Positions 28,630 to 38,335 of a stretch of 64,000 nt of DNA are shown piece after piece (within the stretch, counting starts at the first letter, position 1; every line of letters starts with the position of its first letter). The position numbers and the translations under genes are program-made. Origin of the DNA: Chloroflexota bacterium (GTDB lineage Bacteria; Chloroflexota; Anaerolineae; Aggregatilineales; Phototrophicaceae); NCBI GenBank assembly GCA_011523515.1, contig WTGO01000088.1:19825-83824 (forward strand). Direction: 5' to 3'. The notes under the pieces are model-generated. The model saw only the letters and a program-made list of their open reading frames with translations, ran no database searches and was not told where the DNA came from.

Positions 28630-29251
28630 CGTTTGATGCACGCGGCCCAAGCGCCCGCAGGCAAACGGCAGATATACCGACATAACTGGCCGTCAGCAGC
28701 CAGGGACCCAAACCTGTGCTCGCTATCGGCAGAAGTTGCCGATACACGTCGATTGCCTGGGTAAACCCGGTGAACGCTGTCACAATGCCGACAATTGGCA
28801 GCAAGAACAAGAGAATCCAGGTGACGCGTCGATGTCGCGCGCGCAGCGCGACCAGTCCGCCGATCAAGCTGACGAGCGCCAGCAGGAATTGCTGCCGGTA
28901 GTTGACGTTCGCGATGTCGTAAACGTATTCAAATGGGGGCAGTTGCGCCAGCGCCAGCAGAATCACTGCCACGGCTGAGATCACCTTCCAGGGGCGTCCT
29001 GATGCGGCCAGCGCCAGGACCAAGGTCAGGAACACCAGCTGCGCGCGCAGCAGAAGCGGCGCCAGAAGTGGTGGCGAAGTATGGCGTTGGGCCGGGTGCA
29101 AAGACGTCCATTCGGCGAGGTCAAAAGCGTTGAGCGTCATTGGCGCCGAAGAGGCTAGGGTCCAGGGCGACAGGAATCCCAGCAGCCCTAGAAGCGCCAG
29201 AAGCAAAAGCGGAAGCGTATGGTCCTGGATGGGTTCAACGCGGACTCGCAC
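28619..29251 (-). CDS. Multi-pass membrane protein, function unknown
   Basis: A 210 aa protein with five or six hydrophobic segments: near residues 12-28, 65-85, 88-103, 120-138, 145-165 and 183-200. It has no recognisable family motif. The region between spans 1 and 2 contains a short extracytoplasmic loop with TSLHPAQRHTSPP. It lies upstream-facing to the GT4 gene on the same strand (57 bp after that gene's end) and so could be the distal gene of the polysaccharide cluster; that is inference from position only. Confidence 0.6.
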   Translation of the reverse strand: MRVRVEPIQDHTLPLLLLALLGLLGFLSPWTLASSAPMTLNAFDLAEWTSLHPAQRHTSPPLLAPLLLRAQLVFLTLVLALAASGRPWKVISAVAVILLALAQLPPFEYVYDIANVNYRQQFLLALVSLIGGLVALRARHRRVTWILLFLLPIVGIVTAFTGFTQAIDVYRQLLPIASTGLGPWLLTASYVGISAVCLRALGPRASNAMN

Positions 29252-29307
29252 TTCTTTGGCCTCCCATCGTTTCCATTATTTGCGCCTGCATCCACCTGGC
29301 AAGCAAC

Positions 29308-30447
29308 CTAGGCTTCCAGCAAGCGCTTGTATACGGACAACAGCTGAGCAGCAGACCGCTGCCAAGTGAACTTACGGGCTTGCCGGTAACCTTGCTCAAT
29401 CAGCCGTTTGCGCAGCGCCCGGTCGGAGTCAACTGCGAGCATGGCCTGGCGCAGCGCGCCAATATCTGTCGGGTCTATAAGGATCGCGGCATCGCCCGCC
29501 ACTTCCGGCAGCGATGAGACATTGCTGGTGATCACCGGTACGCCGCAGGCCATCGCTTCGAGGATCGGCAGGCCAAACCCCTCGTAAAGCGAGGGCATGA
29601 GTAACATTCGCGATTCGCTGTAGAGCGCCGGCAGATCTTCATCAGCCACATGTCCCAGGCGATGCGCGTAGTCCTGCATTCCGGTGCTAACGATCGTGTG
29701 CTGCATTTCTTCCTCGAGCCAGCCTTCGCCGCCGGCTATCGCATAGTGCAGATCGAGCCCGGTCGCGCGAAGCTCCGCCAGCGCCCTTATGACCCGGCTG
29801 TAATTCTTGCGCGGCTGTACCGTGCCGACCGACAACATATAACTAAAGCCAGCAAGCCCGTATTTCTGACGCATCGACTCGAGAATTGGTCGATCGCTGA
29901 CTCTCTGAAAGCGGCTGTCGACGCCGCTATAGAGCACCGTAATCTTATCGGCGGGCGTCTGATACAAGTCCACCAGGTCGTGTTTTGTAGCCGTGGAATC
30001 GGCCAGCACATGGTCAGCCCGCTTTACCGAGCGCGGCACGACCGTGTCGAGGTACGCCTTGAGTGGCGGGCTGGCGGCTTCCGGCACCCGTACAAAGGAA
30101 AGGTCGTGCACGGTCAGAAGCGTACGCGTTGCCGGCCGGGTGAACGGCAGCGTAAAGTCGGTCGCGTGAAAGAGATCAACCGCCCCGGTGAATAGCTCGG
30201 CGGGCAGCGGCAGCCCGGCGCGGTGCCAAATTCGCGCCAGCCAGCGCGGTGAAATCACCGTTGGCCGCCACCCAAAATTATACGCCGGGGCGGGCGGCAA
30301 TGCGTCAGCCCTGGCGCCGGATACAAACAGACGGTAGCTGTTCTCATCATCAAGCGCTGCCAGGGCCGCGGTCAGCTCGCGCGCATAGCGCCCGATACCT
30401 CCGCTCTGCTCAAAGGCAGGTGTATAGTCGATGGCAATTCGAGGCAC
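29308..30447 (-). CDS. Glycosyltransferase family 4 protein
   Basis: Adds a sugar from a nucleotide-sugar to a growing glycan in the cytoplasm. The 379 aa product has the GT-B fold: FEQSGGIGRYARELTAAL near the start, VGTVQPRKN in the linker and the C-terminal donor motif PSLYEGFGLPILEAMACG, with its EX7E glutamates. The start is GTG, one base after the stop of the GtrA gene (TAACGTG), where the protein begins exactly at the family N-terminus; the longer open frame upstream overlaps GtrA and is not used. It is the last sure gene of the cluster. Confidence 0.88.
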   Translation of the reverse strand: MPRIAIDYTPAFEQSGGIGRYARELTAALAALDDENSYRLFVSGARADALPPAPAYNFGWRPTVISPRWLARIWHRAGLPLPAELFTGAVDLFHATDFTLPFTRPATRTLLTVHDLSFVRVPEAASPPLKAYLDTVVPRSVKRADHVLADSTATKHDLVDLYQTPADKITVLYSGVDSRFQRVSDRPILESMRQKYGLAGFSYMLSVGTVQPRKNYSRVIRALAELRATGLDLHYAIAGGEGWLEEEMQHTIVSTGMQDYAHRLGHVADEDLPALYSESRMLLMPSLYEGFGLPILEAMACGVPVITSNVSSLPEVAGDAAILIDPTDIGALRQAMLAVDSDRALRKRLIEQGYRQARKFTWQRSAAQLLSVYKRLLEA

Positions 30448-30448
30448 G

Positions 30449-31054
30449 TTAGTCGACGTCGTTATAGGTCCAGTAGCGATTGGCGAGGAAGTTCCAGAAC
30501 ATGACCGCGATGACTCCAAAAAACAGCGCGACCATGGTGCCGATCTTATGCTGATCAAGCAGGGCAGGCGCGTAATCCGTACTCAGCTGGGAGAGTACGC
30601 TGGTTGAGAAACGGCCGAAGGGTTCGTAGCTCAAGGCAATCCAAATAGTGCGAATCACCCAGCCGATGGCGCTGACGATGACGAATTGAGTGAGCTGGCG
30701 CTGGGCCGATTGTGAACGCGAATCCGGGTAAGTCCATAGTCGATTCCACACAAAATTGCTGCATACAGCCAAGAAGAATGCGATGCTTTGCGTAAGCGCG
30801 ACATTGGTGGCCAGCGCTTCGCCCAGTTCATTGACCGGCGGCAGTACTGTATTCTGCAGTACCAGAACGGCGCCTGCATCAATAAGAAAGCCCAAGGCGC
30901 CAACGACGGCGAATTTGATGAAGCGTTCGTATTCCTTGGCTTTTTCACCGCCGATCCGCAAGGACAGCATCACAATGAAGCGATCAAAGGGCGTGGTCAC
31001 TTTGTGGTATTGGCGGCCCGACTCCTTGGAAGCGGTAGAAATTGTGTGTGACAT
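30449..31054 (-). CDS. GtrA-family membrane protein
   Basis: A small four-span membrane protein of the GtrA/flippase group that helps move lipid-linked sugars across the membrane or assists cell-surface glycosylation. The 201 aa protein has spans at about residues 49-70, 82-104, 125-145 and 173-192, and the typical FIKFAVVGALGFLIDAGAVLVL start and FLANRYWTY end. GGAG inside the end of the preceding gene provides its ribosome site; the ATG comes 2 bp after that stop. Function within the polysaccharide cluster follows from context. Confidence 0.85.
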   Translation of the reverse strand: MSHTISTASKESGRQYHKVTTPFDRFIVMLSLRIGGEKAKEYERFIKFAVVGALGFLIDAGAVLVLQNTVLPPVNELGEALATNVALTQSIAFFLAVCSNFVWNRLWTYPDSRSQSAQRQLTQFVIVSAIGWVIRTIWIALSYEPFGRFSTSVLSQLSTDYAPALLDQHKIGTMVALFFGVIAVMFWNFLANRYWTYNDVD

Positions 31055-31056
31055 GC

Positions 31057-32517
31057 CTAGTCTAGCTCCAGCGCCTGGGTCAGACGCCGGTAAAGGATTG
31101 CCAATAACCCCAATAATACACCGATATGCAAAAAGAGGTTGTTCACATAAAGATTGTCGAAGATGCTGTGGACCGCCACATAAACCCACGAGCCCAGCAG
31201 ACCGATGGCGATACAGCGCGAAAAGCTATCTGGCTGCCGCCGCAGCGACCAGGTCATGCGAAAGACGACAACCCAAAATGACAGATAGGCGATCAGCCCG
31301 ATCAAACCAGTCTCCGCTAACTTATTCAGATACAGGTTATGGGCATGGCCCAAGGGCTCGTCCCAGTTGATCAAGCGAAAGTCATCGTAAACGACCTCGT
31401 AGTTGCCGAGCCCGACGCCAATGAAGGGCGCATGCTCCGCCATATACAAAGCCGCCTGCCAATGGGCAAGGCGCTCGATAACTGCGTAGTTTACCGGTGT
31501 GATTTCCACGCCGCGTACATCTGACGCCGTGATGAGATCGGTGGCGGCTGTCGTCAGCCTAAGCACGATTGATCGCGGCAACAGGCCGATGCTCCAGGTC
31601 CCTGCGAGCAGCACGGCGATAGCCGCGGCCAGAGCCAGCCCGTGACTGAGCCGCCTTGGCAGCGCGATCAACATACACATGACTGCTACTGCGGTGCCGA
31701 GCCAGGCGCCGCGGCTCCATGACGCGACCAGCGCTGCGGCGAGAATGAGCGACGCCATTCCGCTGGATGAGAACACGAGAGCCGGTAGCAGCGGCAAGCG
31801 TCGCTCGCTGCGCACGCCTTGCCAGATGCCCGCCAGTTGAGCCCAGGCAGTCATCAGAGCCAGCGGCAGCGCGATGCCCATGAATCCACCGAACGGATTC
31901 GGTTGGCCGAAGGTTCCAAACGCGCGAAAGTACTTCCCCAGGATAACAAGATGGTCGGCGCCGCTGCCGCCCGCAAAAATGTAGAGCCCGACCAGGGCGT
32001 TGGCGAAGGCGCTGACCAAAATGGCGAATACCAGCCAGCGCCAGGAACCGTCGACACTGGCGGTCAGCGTCCAGATGATGAGCGCAATTGCCACCCACTT
32101 CAGCCATTCCGCGAGCCAGCCAGCCAGCGACTGGCTATTCCAGGCGCCAATTGAAAAGATCGCGCTCACGCCCAGCGCGGCGAGCAAGACCGGGCCGGCT
32201 CGCGCCTGGAGCAAGGTTTCGCGCCGCCACATTCGCTGCGCCAGCCATACGCCCAAGTACACCAGCAGTAGAATCTGACCAATATCGAGCGGCAGCGACA
32301 GACTGGACTCCGTGCTAACCAGCGTGCGCAGCGGCGCCAAGGTCAGCGTGATGACCAAGGCAATCAGCGGCGAAACCGGCAGCAGAACGAAGCAAGTGAT
32401 AGCGAGCGTCGCTATCACGAGCAAGGGCATGGGCGCGGTCAGCGTTGCCGCGGACAGCACGAGCCCGGCGATAAGAATTGTGGTCGCCAAGGGGTTGCTG
32501 GTCTGCAAACCGAACAT
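31057..32517 (-). CDS. O-antigen ligase / polymerase-type membrane protein (first of two)
   Basis: The 486 aa protein has about twelve membrane spans and a large periplasmic loop. The Wzy_C/WaaL signature is seen near residues 330-410: LAHWQAALYMAEHAPFIGVGLGN then GHAHNLYLNKLAETGLIGL, including the conserved HxHN-type motif. It would polymerise or ligate a lipid-linked glycan outside the membrane. The ATG follows the stop of the epimerase gene by one base (TAGCATG). A longer open frame reaches into the epimerase gene and is not used. Confidence 0.85.
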   Translation of the reverse strand: MFGLQTSNPLATTILIAGLVLSAATLTAPMPLLVIATLAITCFVLLPVSPLIALVITLTLAPLRTLVSTESSLSLPLDIGQILLLVYLGVWLAQRMWRRETLLQARAGPVLLAALGVSAIFSIGAWNSQSLAGWLAEWLKWVAIALIIWTLTASVDGSWRWLVFAILVSAFANALVGLYIFAGGSGADHLVILGKYFRAFGTFGQPNPFGGFMGIALPLALMTAWAQLAGIWQGVRSERRLPLLPALVFSSSGMASLILAAALVASWSRGAWLGTAVAVMCMLIALPRRLSHGLALAAAIAVLLAGTWSIGLLPRSIVLRLTTAATDLITASDVRGVEITPVNYAVIERLAHWQAALYMAEHAPFIGVGLGNYEVVYDDFRLINWDEPLGHAHNLYLNKLAETGLIGLIAYLSFWVVVFRMTWSLRRQPDSFSRCIAIGLLGSWVYVAVHSIFDNLYVNNLFLHIGVLLGLLAILYRRLTQALELD

Positions 32518-32518
32518 G

Positions 32519-33466
32519 CTAGACCGGTTCTGACAATACAGTACGGAAGTAGCGAATGGTTCGCTCAAGCCCCTCTTCGAGCTCGATCTGCGGCCGCCAA
32601 TTCAACACGGATTGCGCGCGCGCTGTATCTGGCTTGCGCGTCTGCGGGTCGCCCTCTATGCGTGATCCATCGGAGTACTCGATGCCGGCTTTGCTTCCAG
32701 CTGCCTGATTCACAATCAGCGCGAACTCTTTTACGCTGATTTCACGCGTGGTGCCGATGTTCACGGGCGCCACATAATCGCTTGCCAGCAGGCGAATTAT
32801 GCCCTCGACCAAATCATCGATGTACTGAAAACAGCGCGTCTGCGAGCCGTCGCCATAGACGGTCAGGGGTTCGCCGCGAATGGCTTGACCGATGAAGTTG
32901 GGCACGACCCGTCCGTCATCAAGGCGCATGCGCGGTCCGTATGTGTTAAAGATGCGCACAATGCGAGTCTGCATGCCATGCTGCCGGTGATAAGCCATCA
33001 CCAGCGCTTCCGCATAGCGTTTGGCTTCGTCATAGACGCCGCGCGGACCCACCGGATCCACATTGCCGGCGTATGTCTCGTTTTGCGGGCGAACCAGCGG
33101 GTCGCCGTATACCTCAGACGTGGAAGCGAGCAAGAAGCGCGCCTGTTTCGCGCGTGACAAGCCGAGCGCGTTGTGCGTGCCGAGCGCGCCGACTTTCAAG
33201 GTCTGAATAGGGTACTTCAGGTAGTCTATGGGACTCGCGGGCGAAGCAAAGTGCAGTACCGCGTCAACCGGGCCGGGTACATGAATAAAGTTGCTGACGT
33301 CATGATAAATGAACTCGAAGTCGCGATTGCCGGCCAAATGCGCGATATTGTCCTGCGAGCCGGTGATGAAGTTGTCCATGGCGACCACGCGATGTCCTTC
33401 GCGCAGGAATCGGTCGTTCAAATGTGAGCCGATGAAGCCGGCGCCACCGGTGATTAGAACTCGCAA
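32519..33466 (-). CDS. NAD-dependent sugar nucleotide epimerase/dehydratase, UDP-glucuronate decarboxylase-like
   Basis: Predicted to make UDP-xylose (or a related nucleotide sugar) for the glycans built by this cluster. The 315 aa product has the Rossmann motif [14 protein letters not shown], the SDR Ser/Tyr/Lys triad in STSEVYGDP and [17 protein letters not shown], and [21 protein letters not shown], as in UDP-glucuronate decarboxylases. Translation starts at TTG directly before the Rossmann strand, with AAAGCGAG upstream; no ATG fits. It begins 93 bp after the end of the fusion gene. Confidence 0.85.
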   Translation of the reverse strand: MRVLITGGAGFIGSHLNDRFLREGHRVVAMDNFITGSQDNIAHLAGNRDFEFIYHDVSNFIHVPGPVDAVLHFASPASPIDYLKYPIQTLKVGALGTHNALGLSRAKQARFLLASTSEVYGDPLVRPQNETYAGNVDPVGPRGVYDEAKRYAEALVMAYHRQHGMQTRIVRIFNTYGPRMRLDDGRVVPNFIGQAIRGEPLTVYGDGSQTRCFQYIDDLVEGIIRLLASDYVAPVNIGTTREISVKEFALIVNQAAGSKAGIEYSDGSRIEGDPQTRKPDTARAQSVLNWRPQIELEEGLERTIRYFRTVLSEPV

Positions 33467-33559
33467 AGTTACTCGCTTTCACCTTGTGCTACTGTCAAGA
33501 GTCTACCACAGCCCCGGCCGCCTTGAATGCAGCGCCCGCGCAGAGACGCGGCGCCGGCA

Positions 33560-36500
33560 TCATGCGTCCTGTTCGCTGAGTTCCACCAGCCGCATGAGCG
33601 CCGCCAGCTGGAACATAAAGATAAAGGCGAGGTCTATCACGAACACGCTGTTGTCGATCAAGCCATGAGCCAGCAAGCCGGCCATACTGCCCATCAAGCC
33701 CAGCAGCATGGCGAAAAGCAGCGCGTCCCCGCTGCGCAATCGCCTGCGAATCGCTATCGCCCGGCGCCAGAATAGCAGCTGGATCAAGAGAAAGGCGAGC
33801 AGGCCAAACACGCTTAGCCGCGTCCAGAAGTCAAGCAAGAAATTATGCGGATGCGACTGATCGCGATCCCAAACGGCGTCTGGCTTGAGATACTGCCCGC
33901 CGACAACGTACAAGAACTGATCCATTCCGATGCCCGTTATCGGGTGCTCGCGGATGATCGCCATCGTACTCTCCCAGAGGCGCAGCCGAAAGAAATTGGT
34001 GCCGCTTGAGAAGTCGATGGCGTTGGCAAAGCGGGCGGACGCGCGCGTCAGAATTGCGAAAGCGACGCCACCCAGCACACCAGCGCCTAATAACGGAACG
34101 AACGATCGTCGCTCGAAGCGCGCCACGGCAATGACGATTATGCCCGCTGGCACACCGAGCAGAATCGCGCCGACGCTCTGCGTAAACAGCATCGCCGGAA
34201 ACATGATAGCCAGGCTCAAGCCGGCAAAGGCGCGCATCCTGCCGTCGGTAAGAACCAGCAGAAAACCGATGGCGATCGGGATCGTGCGCCCCAGCAGCAA
34301 GGCGACATTGTTGGGCGAGCCGTAAACGCTGTACAGGCGCTTGGCGCCCGCTTCGGCAGTGATGACGATATCTCTGAAGAAATACATATAGTACCCGATC
34401 AGCGAAACGACGACGCCGGCGACAAGCAGCGCCGCGAATAGCCGACATAGTGTGCTTCGGCTGGGCCGCAAAGCGCGCAGCAGCGCGTAGAAGGCCAGGG
34501 GCTCGAATATCAGCGCGCGCAATTCGGTTTGCGCCGTGTCTAGGCGCCCCGTCCAGAGCAATGATATCAGGGCTAGCACGGCCAGGCTGGCGACAGCGAT
34601 GTCCATCGGCTGAAGCGACTCCAGCGATCGGCGCGAAACGATTGGAAAGGCGCGGTTCCTCATCTGCAGTTCTCTGCCGAGCGCAACCATAAGCTTGACG
34701 AACCCAGCCGCCGCCGTGACCAGAATCATGACCTCGACCATAGGAAAGGCGAAGCGATGCAGCTCGACCGGGAAGAGGAAGAAGGGCGCCCAAAATAGCG
34801 TCAAGATCAGTCCGGTCTCCAGCCTATGAAAGAATAAGACGAAGAGCGCGCCCAGAAAAACTAGCGACAGTAAGAGGCTGGGAGACAGGTAGAGCGCGCC
34901 GCCGGTCAGCAATGCCAGCGCGATGTTGACCTCGTCGCGCATGAGCAGGGCCGGGCGCGGCGAATTCCAGGTCCAAAGCATGGCCAGCATCATGAGGACG
35001 GATGTGACGCCGCTCAAAATCAGATGGACTGACGCGCTCATGCCGCTAGCCAGCCGGGCCAGCGGCGGCAACCAGTCTGACCAAGGCGCGGTAACAAGCG
35101 AGTGAACAAACAGCAGGCTGGACAAGACCGTGGCGACAATACCGAGACTGATCTGTCGATCGTAGGCTTCGGCCAAATTGCCCGAGCTGACGGCGTAGCC
35201 CGCTATCGCCCAGCGATCCCAGCCTTTATCCGCTACAGCGCGCAACGTGTGTCGCTCAAGTGAGAGATCAGTTGAGACGGGTACCAGGTTTAATTCCGGC
35301 TCGCGCGAATTGCTGCGAAGAAAGATGTAGGCATTGCCGCTTGAATCTCTCTGGGTGGCATTGGCCGGGGAGTCATCCACCGTTGGATAGAGGAAGGCGA
35401 CATAGTCATCTTCGCGCAGCAGCATTGCGACATCCGCGCCCTGGAAGTCGAACTCCAGGCGGCTGTCGGTGGGCGTCAGCCAGCCAATGTCAGCGCCCAA
35501 CTCGCTGAATTGCCACGCGCCGCTGTAACGCGCGTAGGGGTTGAGGGCGTGATACAAACCGTTCTGTGCCGCTACGGGGTATCTGTATTCCTCCAGCGCC
35601 CGCAGTAAAGGCGATGACGCGCCATCCTGACGCAGCAGGGCAAAGCCCCACTGCGGGTCGTCGGTCTCGGCCGCCGGCTGCCAGTGATGCAAGAACATGG
35701 CGCCCATCCAGGGCCATTCGCGATGCGCGCGATCCAGCGCCTGCAGTGAGTATTCTACCTGCTCTGATTCACTCACTTCGCCCCAAATCGATGCCGCGCC
35801 CGGCCAGTCAGACGGCAGCGAATTCCAGCCGAAATTGCTGGCCCACAGCGGCTTCCTGGCATCGCCGTGGCGCGTCATCACTTCGCGCAGGGCAATGACT
35901 CGGGAGAAATTCAGAAGGGTCTCATCGACTCGGCGGTCGAGCGGCGAAGTCGAGAATCCGTAGGGTTTGCCGACAACGACGTCCATAAGCGTTTGCGCGC
36001 CCTGGGCGTAAAGGGCATCAAGATAGCGAATGTCGCTGATATTGCGCCCGGCGGTCTCGCTCGTTGGCGCCAGGCCGGCCGCCACGATAGTCGCCGAGGC
36101 GTCAACTTGCAGGATTGCTTCGCGCGCGGTTTCCAGCAGCGCGGCGTACTCGGCCGGGCGCGGATCCATTCCGCCCCAGGCGTCAGCCAGATTGGGTTCG
36201 TCCCAAATCTGATAGTAGTCCACCAAGCCGCCATAGCGCTCGGCGAAGGCGCCGGCGAAGGCAGCGAAATCTGACAAGTCTTGTGGCGGTCCCGTTTTGC
36301 TCGGGACGCCTGCGCCGCGCTCTTGACGTGACCAGGCCGGTGAATTCATAAAAACCATCACGGGTTCAAGCTGCGGGAATGATTCCAGCGCCAGCGCCAG
36401 CTGATCCCACGCGTTCCAATCGACCAGGCCGCGCTCGCGCTCAAGCTCGTCCCAATAGACGAATTGTCGTATCCAGCGGAATCCGGCCGACTGTATGCGG

Positions 36501-36709
36501 GACAAATGACCCGGCAAATCGGCGCTATCGTATTGGAGCAGCTCGACATTTACGCCAGGCTTTGCCAAAGCAAACGGGAGGTTTGGATCGGTGGTCGGAT
36601 TCACATAGCCGCGCAGCTCGTAATCGCGTACTTGCGCTGTGCCCAAGGTCGCGACCAGGCTGCCGCTCAGCAGCAGTACGCTCGCCAGCAGCACAATTAA
36701 CTTGCGCAT
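33560..36709 (-). CDS. Fusion: exported glycosidase-like domain + O-antigen ligase-type membrane domain
   Basis: A 1049 aa two-domain protein. Residues 1-25 are a signal sequence/anchor. Residues 30-380 resemble GH39/GH5-type barrels: [16 protein letters not shown] (77-92), [10 protein letters not shown] (165-174) with E171 as expected acid/base. At the expected nucleophile strand it reads LWASNFGW, so N292 stands where Glu is normal. A beta-rich stretch follows to about 510. The rest has about twelve spans and a Wzy_C/WaaL signature ([22 protein letters not shown], then [11 protein letters not shown]). It may bind a glycan and polymerise or ligate it outside the membrane; hydrolysis is doubtful. 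The start overlaps the upstream stop by one base (TGATG); an ATG four codons earlier is possible. Confidence 0.82.
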   Translation of the reverse strand: MRKLIVLLASVLLLSGSLVATLGTAQVRDYELRGYVNPTTDPNLPFALAKPGVNVELLQYDSADLPGHLSRIQSAGFRWIRQFVYWDELERERGLVDWNAWDQLALALESFPQLEPVMVFMNSPAWSRQERGAGVPSKTGPPQDLSDFAAFAGAFAERYGGLVDYYQIWDEPNLADAWGGMDPRPAEYAALLETAREAILQVDASATIVAAGLAPTSETAGRNISDIRYLDALYAQGAQTLMDVVVGKPYGFSTSPLDRRVDETLLNFSRVIALREVMTRHGDARKPLWASNFGWNSLPSDWPGAASIWGEVSESEQVEYSLQALDRAHREWPWMGAMFLHHWQPAAETDDPQWGFALLRQDGASSPLLRALEEYRYPVAAQNGLYHALNPYARYSGAWQFSELGADIGWLTPTDSRLEFDFQGADVAMLLREDDYVAFLYPTVDDSPANATQRDSSGNAYIFLRSNSREPELNLVPVSTDLSLERHTLRAVADKGWDRWAIAGYAVSSGNLAEAYDRQISLGIVATVLSSLLFVHSLVTAPWSDWLPPLARLASGMSASVHLILSGVTSVLMMLAMLWTWNSPRPALLMRDEVNIALALLTGGALYLSPSLLLSLVFLGALFVLFFHRLETGLILTLFWAPFFLFPVELHRFAFPMVEVMILVTAAAGFVKLMVALGRELQMRNRAFPIVSRRSLESLQPMDIAVASLAVLALISLLWTGRLDTAQTELRALIFEPLAFYALLRALRPSRSTLCRLFAALLVAGVVVSLIGYYMYFFRDIVITAEAGAKRLYSVYGSPNNVALLLGRTIPIAIGFLLVLTDGRMRAFAGLSLAIMFPAMLFTQSVGAILLGVPAGIIVIAVARFERRSFVPLLGAGVLGGVAFAILTRASARFANAIDFSSGTNFFRLRLWESTMAIIREHPITGIGMDQFLYVVGGQYLKPDAVWDRDQSHPHNFLLDFWTRLSVFGLLAFLLIQLLFWRRAIAIRRRLRSGDALLFAMLLGLMGSMAGLLAHGLIDNSVFVIDLAFIFMFQLAALMRLVELSEQDA

Positions 36710-38292
36710 CAGCGGGTCCATACCGGGTTCGATGAGCCGCCGTCAAAGGTCAGCTGATGAGCCTCCGCAGTCTGCACATCGATCAGCCACAGCTCGCCCC
36801 GATTCACGGCCGCAATGTGGCGCGCATCCGGGCTCCAGGCAAAATCCTTTGGCGCCAGCCCGTGATCGTGCTTTCGCATGCCGTCCGCGCCCGGTGGCGG
36901 AAACAGGCGCCGTTCATTGCTGCCGTCGCGATCGGCTACCATGAGATCGTATTCGCTATTCATGCTATTCTGCGGCTCGCGCGCCCGCAGCCAGGCCAGG
37001 AATCCGCCGCCATTGTCGCCATTACTGGGCGAAAAGGCCGGCGCCGCCCACATGCCCGCCGCCGATTCGAACTGCGCGGCGAAGCGGCCATCGGCGCTGG
37101 TAATCGTCACATCAAATATGGGGCTGGTTTCCGCCGGCTCGTCAGCTTGTGGGGAGCCGTGCACGACTGATGCCAGCAGCTGGCCATCGTGCGACCAGGA
37201 CAGAGACGAGAGCCAGACCCAGCCGGTCGTACGGTTGAAGACAGCGTAATCCGCCAGGGCCGTCAAGCGCCGCCGCTCAAAGTCAACCAGGCCAAAGCCG
37301 TCAGGGCGCGTCCACGCCAGCTGATTGCCCAGGGGCGACCAGGCATAATGCATTCCCCACCAGCCGAATAGCCCACCGCTCGACTCCGGCACCGCCTCCT
37401 GGATTGTCAGGGTTCTGCCGCTTTCGAGGTCTACCGTCATCAGCCAAAGATTGTTCAGCGCTTTCCAGCCAGGTGAAGAGGCGCTGCGCTCGCCGGTGGA
37501 GTAAGCAATCGCGTTGCTGGCGCGCGGTCTCCACGCTGCAAACAACACGTCAGTAGGGGTGAGGCGCTGCGGTTCTGATTCGCCCTCGGTCGCGACCAGC
37601 CACAGTTCGTTGAAGAAGTCGTCAGTGGCGTCGGTTTCGCTGCTGAAGATGAGCCAGGCGCCAGCCTCATGTTGATGAAAGACGAGTGAGTCAAGATTGT
37701 GGCCGGTCGTAAGCTGCCGTTTATTGACCGTATTGCCTTCAATTGTCCAGGCGCTGCTGTTGTTGATATAGCTCAAGCGTCCGGCAATCGCGACTGGCGT
37801 AACCGAAGCGGTGACTCCGATATAGATGATCTCGTCAATTGGCGCCTGCACGATCACGGGATCCTCAATCAAAACGCGTTCAACTTCTTCATCGTCTTCC
37901 AGCCTGACTCGGTAACAGGCTTCCTCCAGGCCGGGCCTGCCGGTCTGTCCCACTCGCTGCCCGCCAGCGGGCACACCCTCTTTCGGCCGCGCTAATCGCT
38001 GAAAGGCAATTTCTCGCTGCTCACAGACTTCTTCTTCGCGCACCCGTCTGATGGTGATCATCATGTTCGCTTCAATCTGAGCCACCAGCGGATGACTGAC
38101 CCGGTCCAGCGGGTCCAATTCGATCTGGGCGCTGGCGAGGAGTTGGTCAACCGACACAATTCGCGTCAGGCTGAGGTTTAGCGTATTGCCATCGACGACA
38201 ACAGTCACATCGATCGAGGGCGTCTCATCGCCGGGCCGACAAGCGGCTAGCGCTATTGCTGCGACGCCGATAAGTAGAAGCCGTCTGATCAT
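36709..38292 (-). CDS. Lipoprotein with DUF348, G5-like and TolB-like propeller domains
   Basis: Exported 527 aa lipoprotein with lipobox LAAC (C18). Residues about 25-80 match a DUF348 domain (VTVVVDGNTLNLSLTRIV, MMITIRRV), and about 85-155 a G5-like domain (REIAFQ..., QTGRPGLEEACYRVRL, then IDEIIYIGV). These domains are usually found in resuscitation-promoting and YabE/VanW-type wall proteins. The C-terminal 350 residues hold WD40/TolB-like propeller repeats (ASNAIAYSTGE, YAWSPLGNQLAWT, LSWSHDGQLLASV, FAWSPDARHIAAV). The ATG is one codon after a TTG. It is the first gene of the envelope-polysaccharide unit and overlaps the fusion gene by one base. It probably binds wall or glycan outside the membrane. 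Confidence 0.82.
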   Translation of the reverse strand: MIRRLLLIGVAAIALAACRPGDETPSIDVTVVVDGNTLNLSLTRIVSVDQLLASAQIELDPLDRVSHPLVAQIEANMMITIRRVREEEVCEQREIAFQRLARPKEGVPAGGQRVGQTGRPGLEEACYRVRLEDDEEVERVLIEDPVIVQAPIDEIIYIGVTASVTPVAIAGRLSYINNSSAWTIEGNTVNKRQLTTGHNLDSLVFHQHEAGAWLIFSSETDATDDFFNELWLVATEGESEPQRLTPTDVLFAAWRPRASNAIAYSTGERSASSPGWKALNNLWLMTVDLESGRTLTIQEAVPESSGGLFGWWGMHYAWSPLGNQLAWTRPDGFGLVDFERRRLTALADYAVFNRTTGWVWLSSLSWSHDGQLLASVVHGSPQADEPAETSPIFDVTITSADGRFAAQFESAAGMWAAPAFSPSNGDNGGGFLAWLRAREPQNSMNSEYDLMVADRDGSNERRLFPPPGADGMRKHDHGLAPKDFAWSPDARHIAAVNRGELWLIDVQTAEAHQLTFDGGSSNPVWTR

Positions 38293-38335
38293 CAATCAGC
38301 TTTAATCAGCTTTGGTCAAGTGCGCTCAAGTCAAT

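Noticed and set aside
33843..34793. 316-codon open frame on the minus strand inside the ligase fusion gene
   Set aside because: It is a different frame of the same strand, Arg/Ala-rich and without motifs, while the fusion gene frame has membrane spans and the ligase signature.
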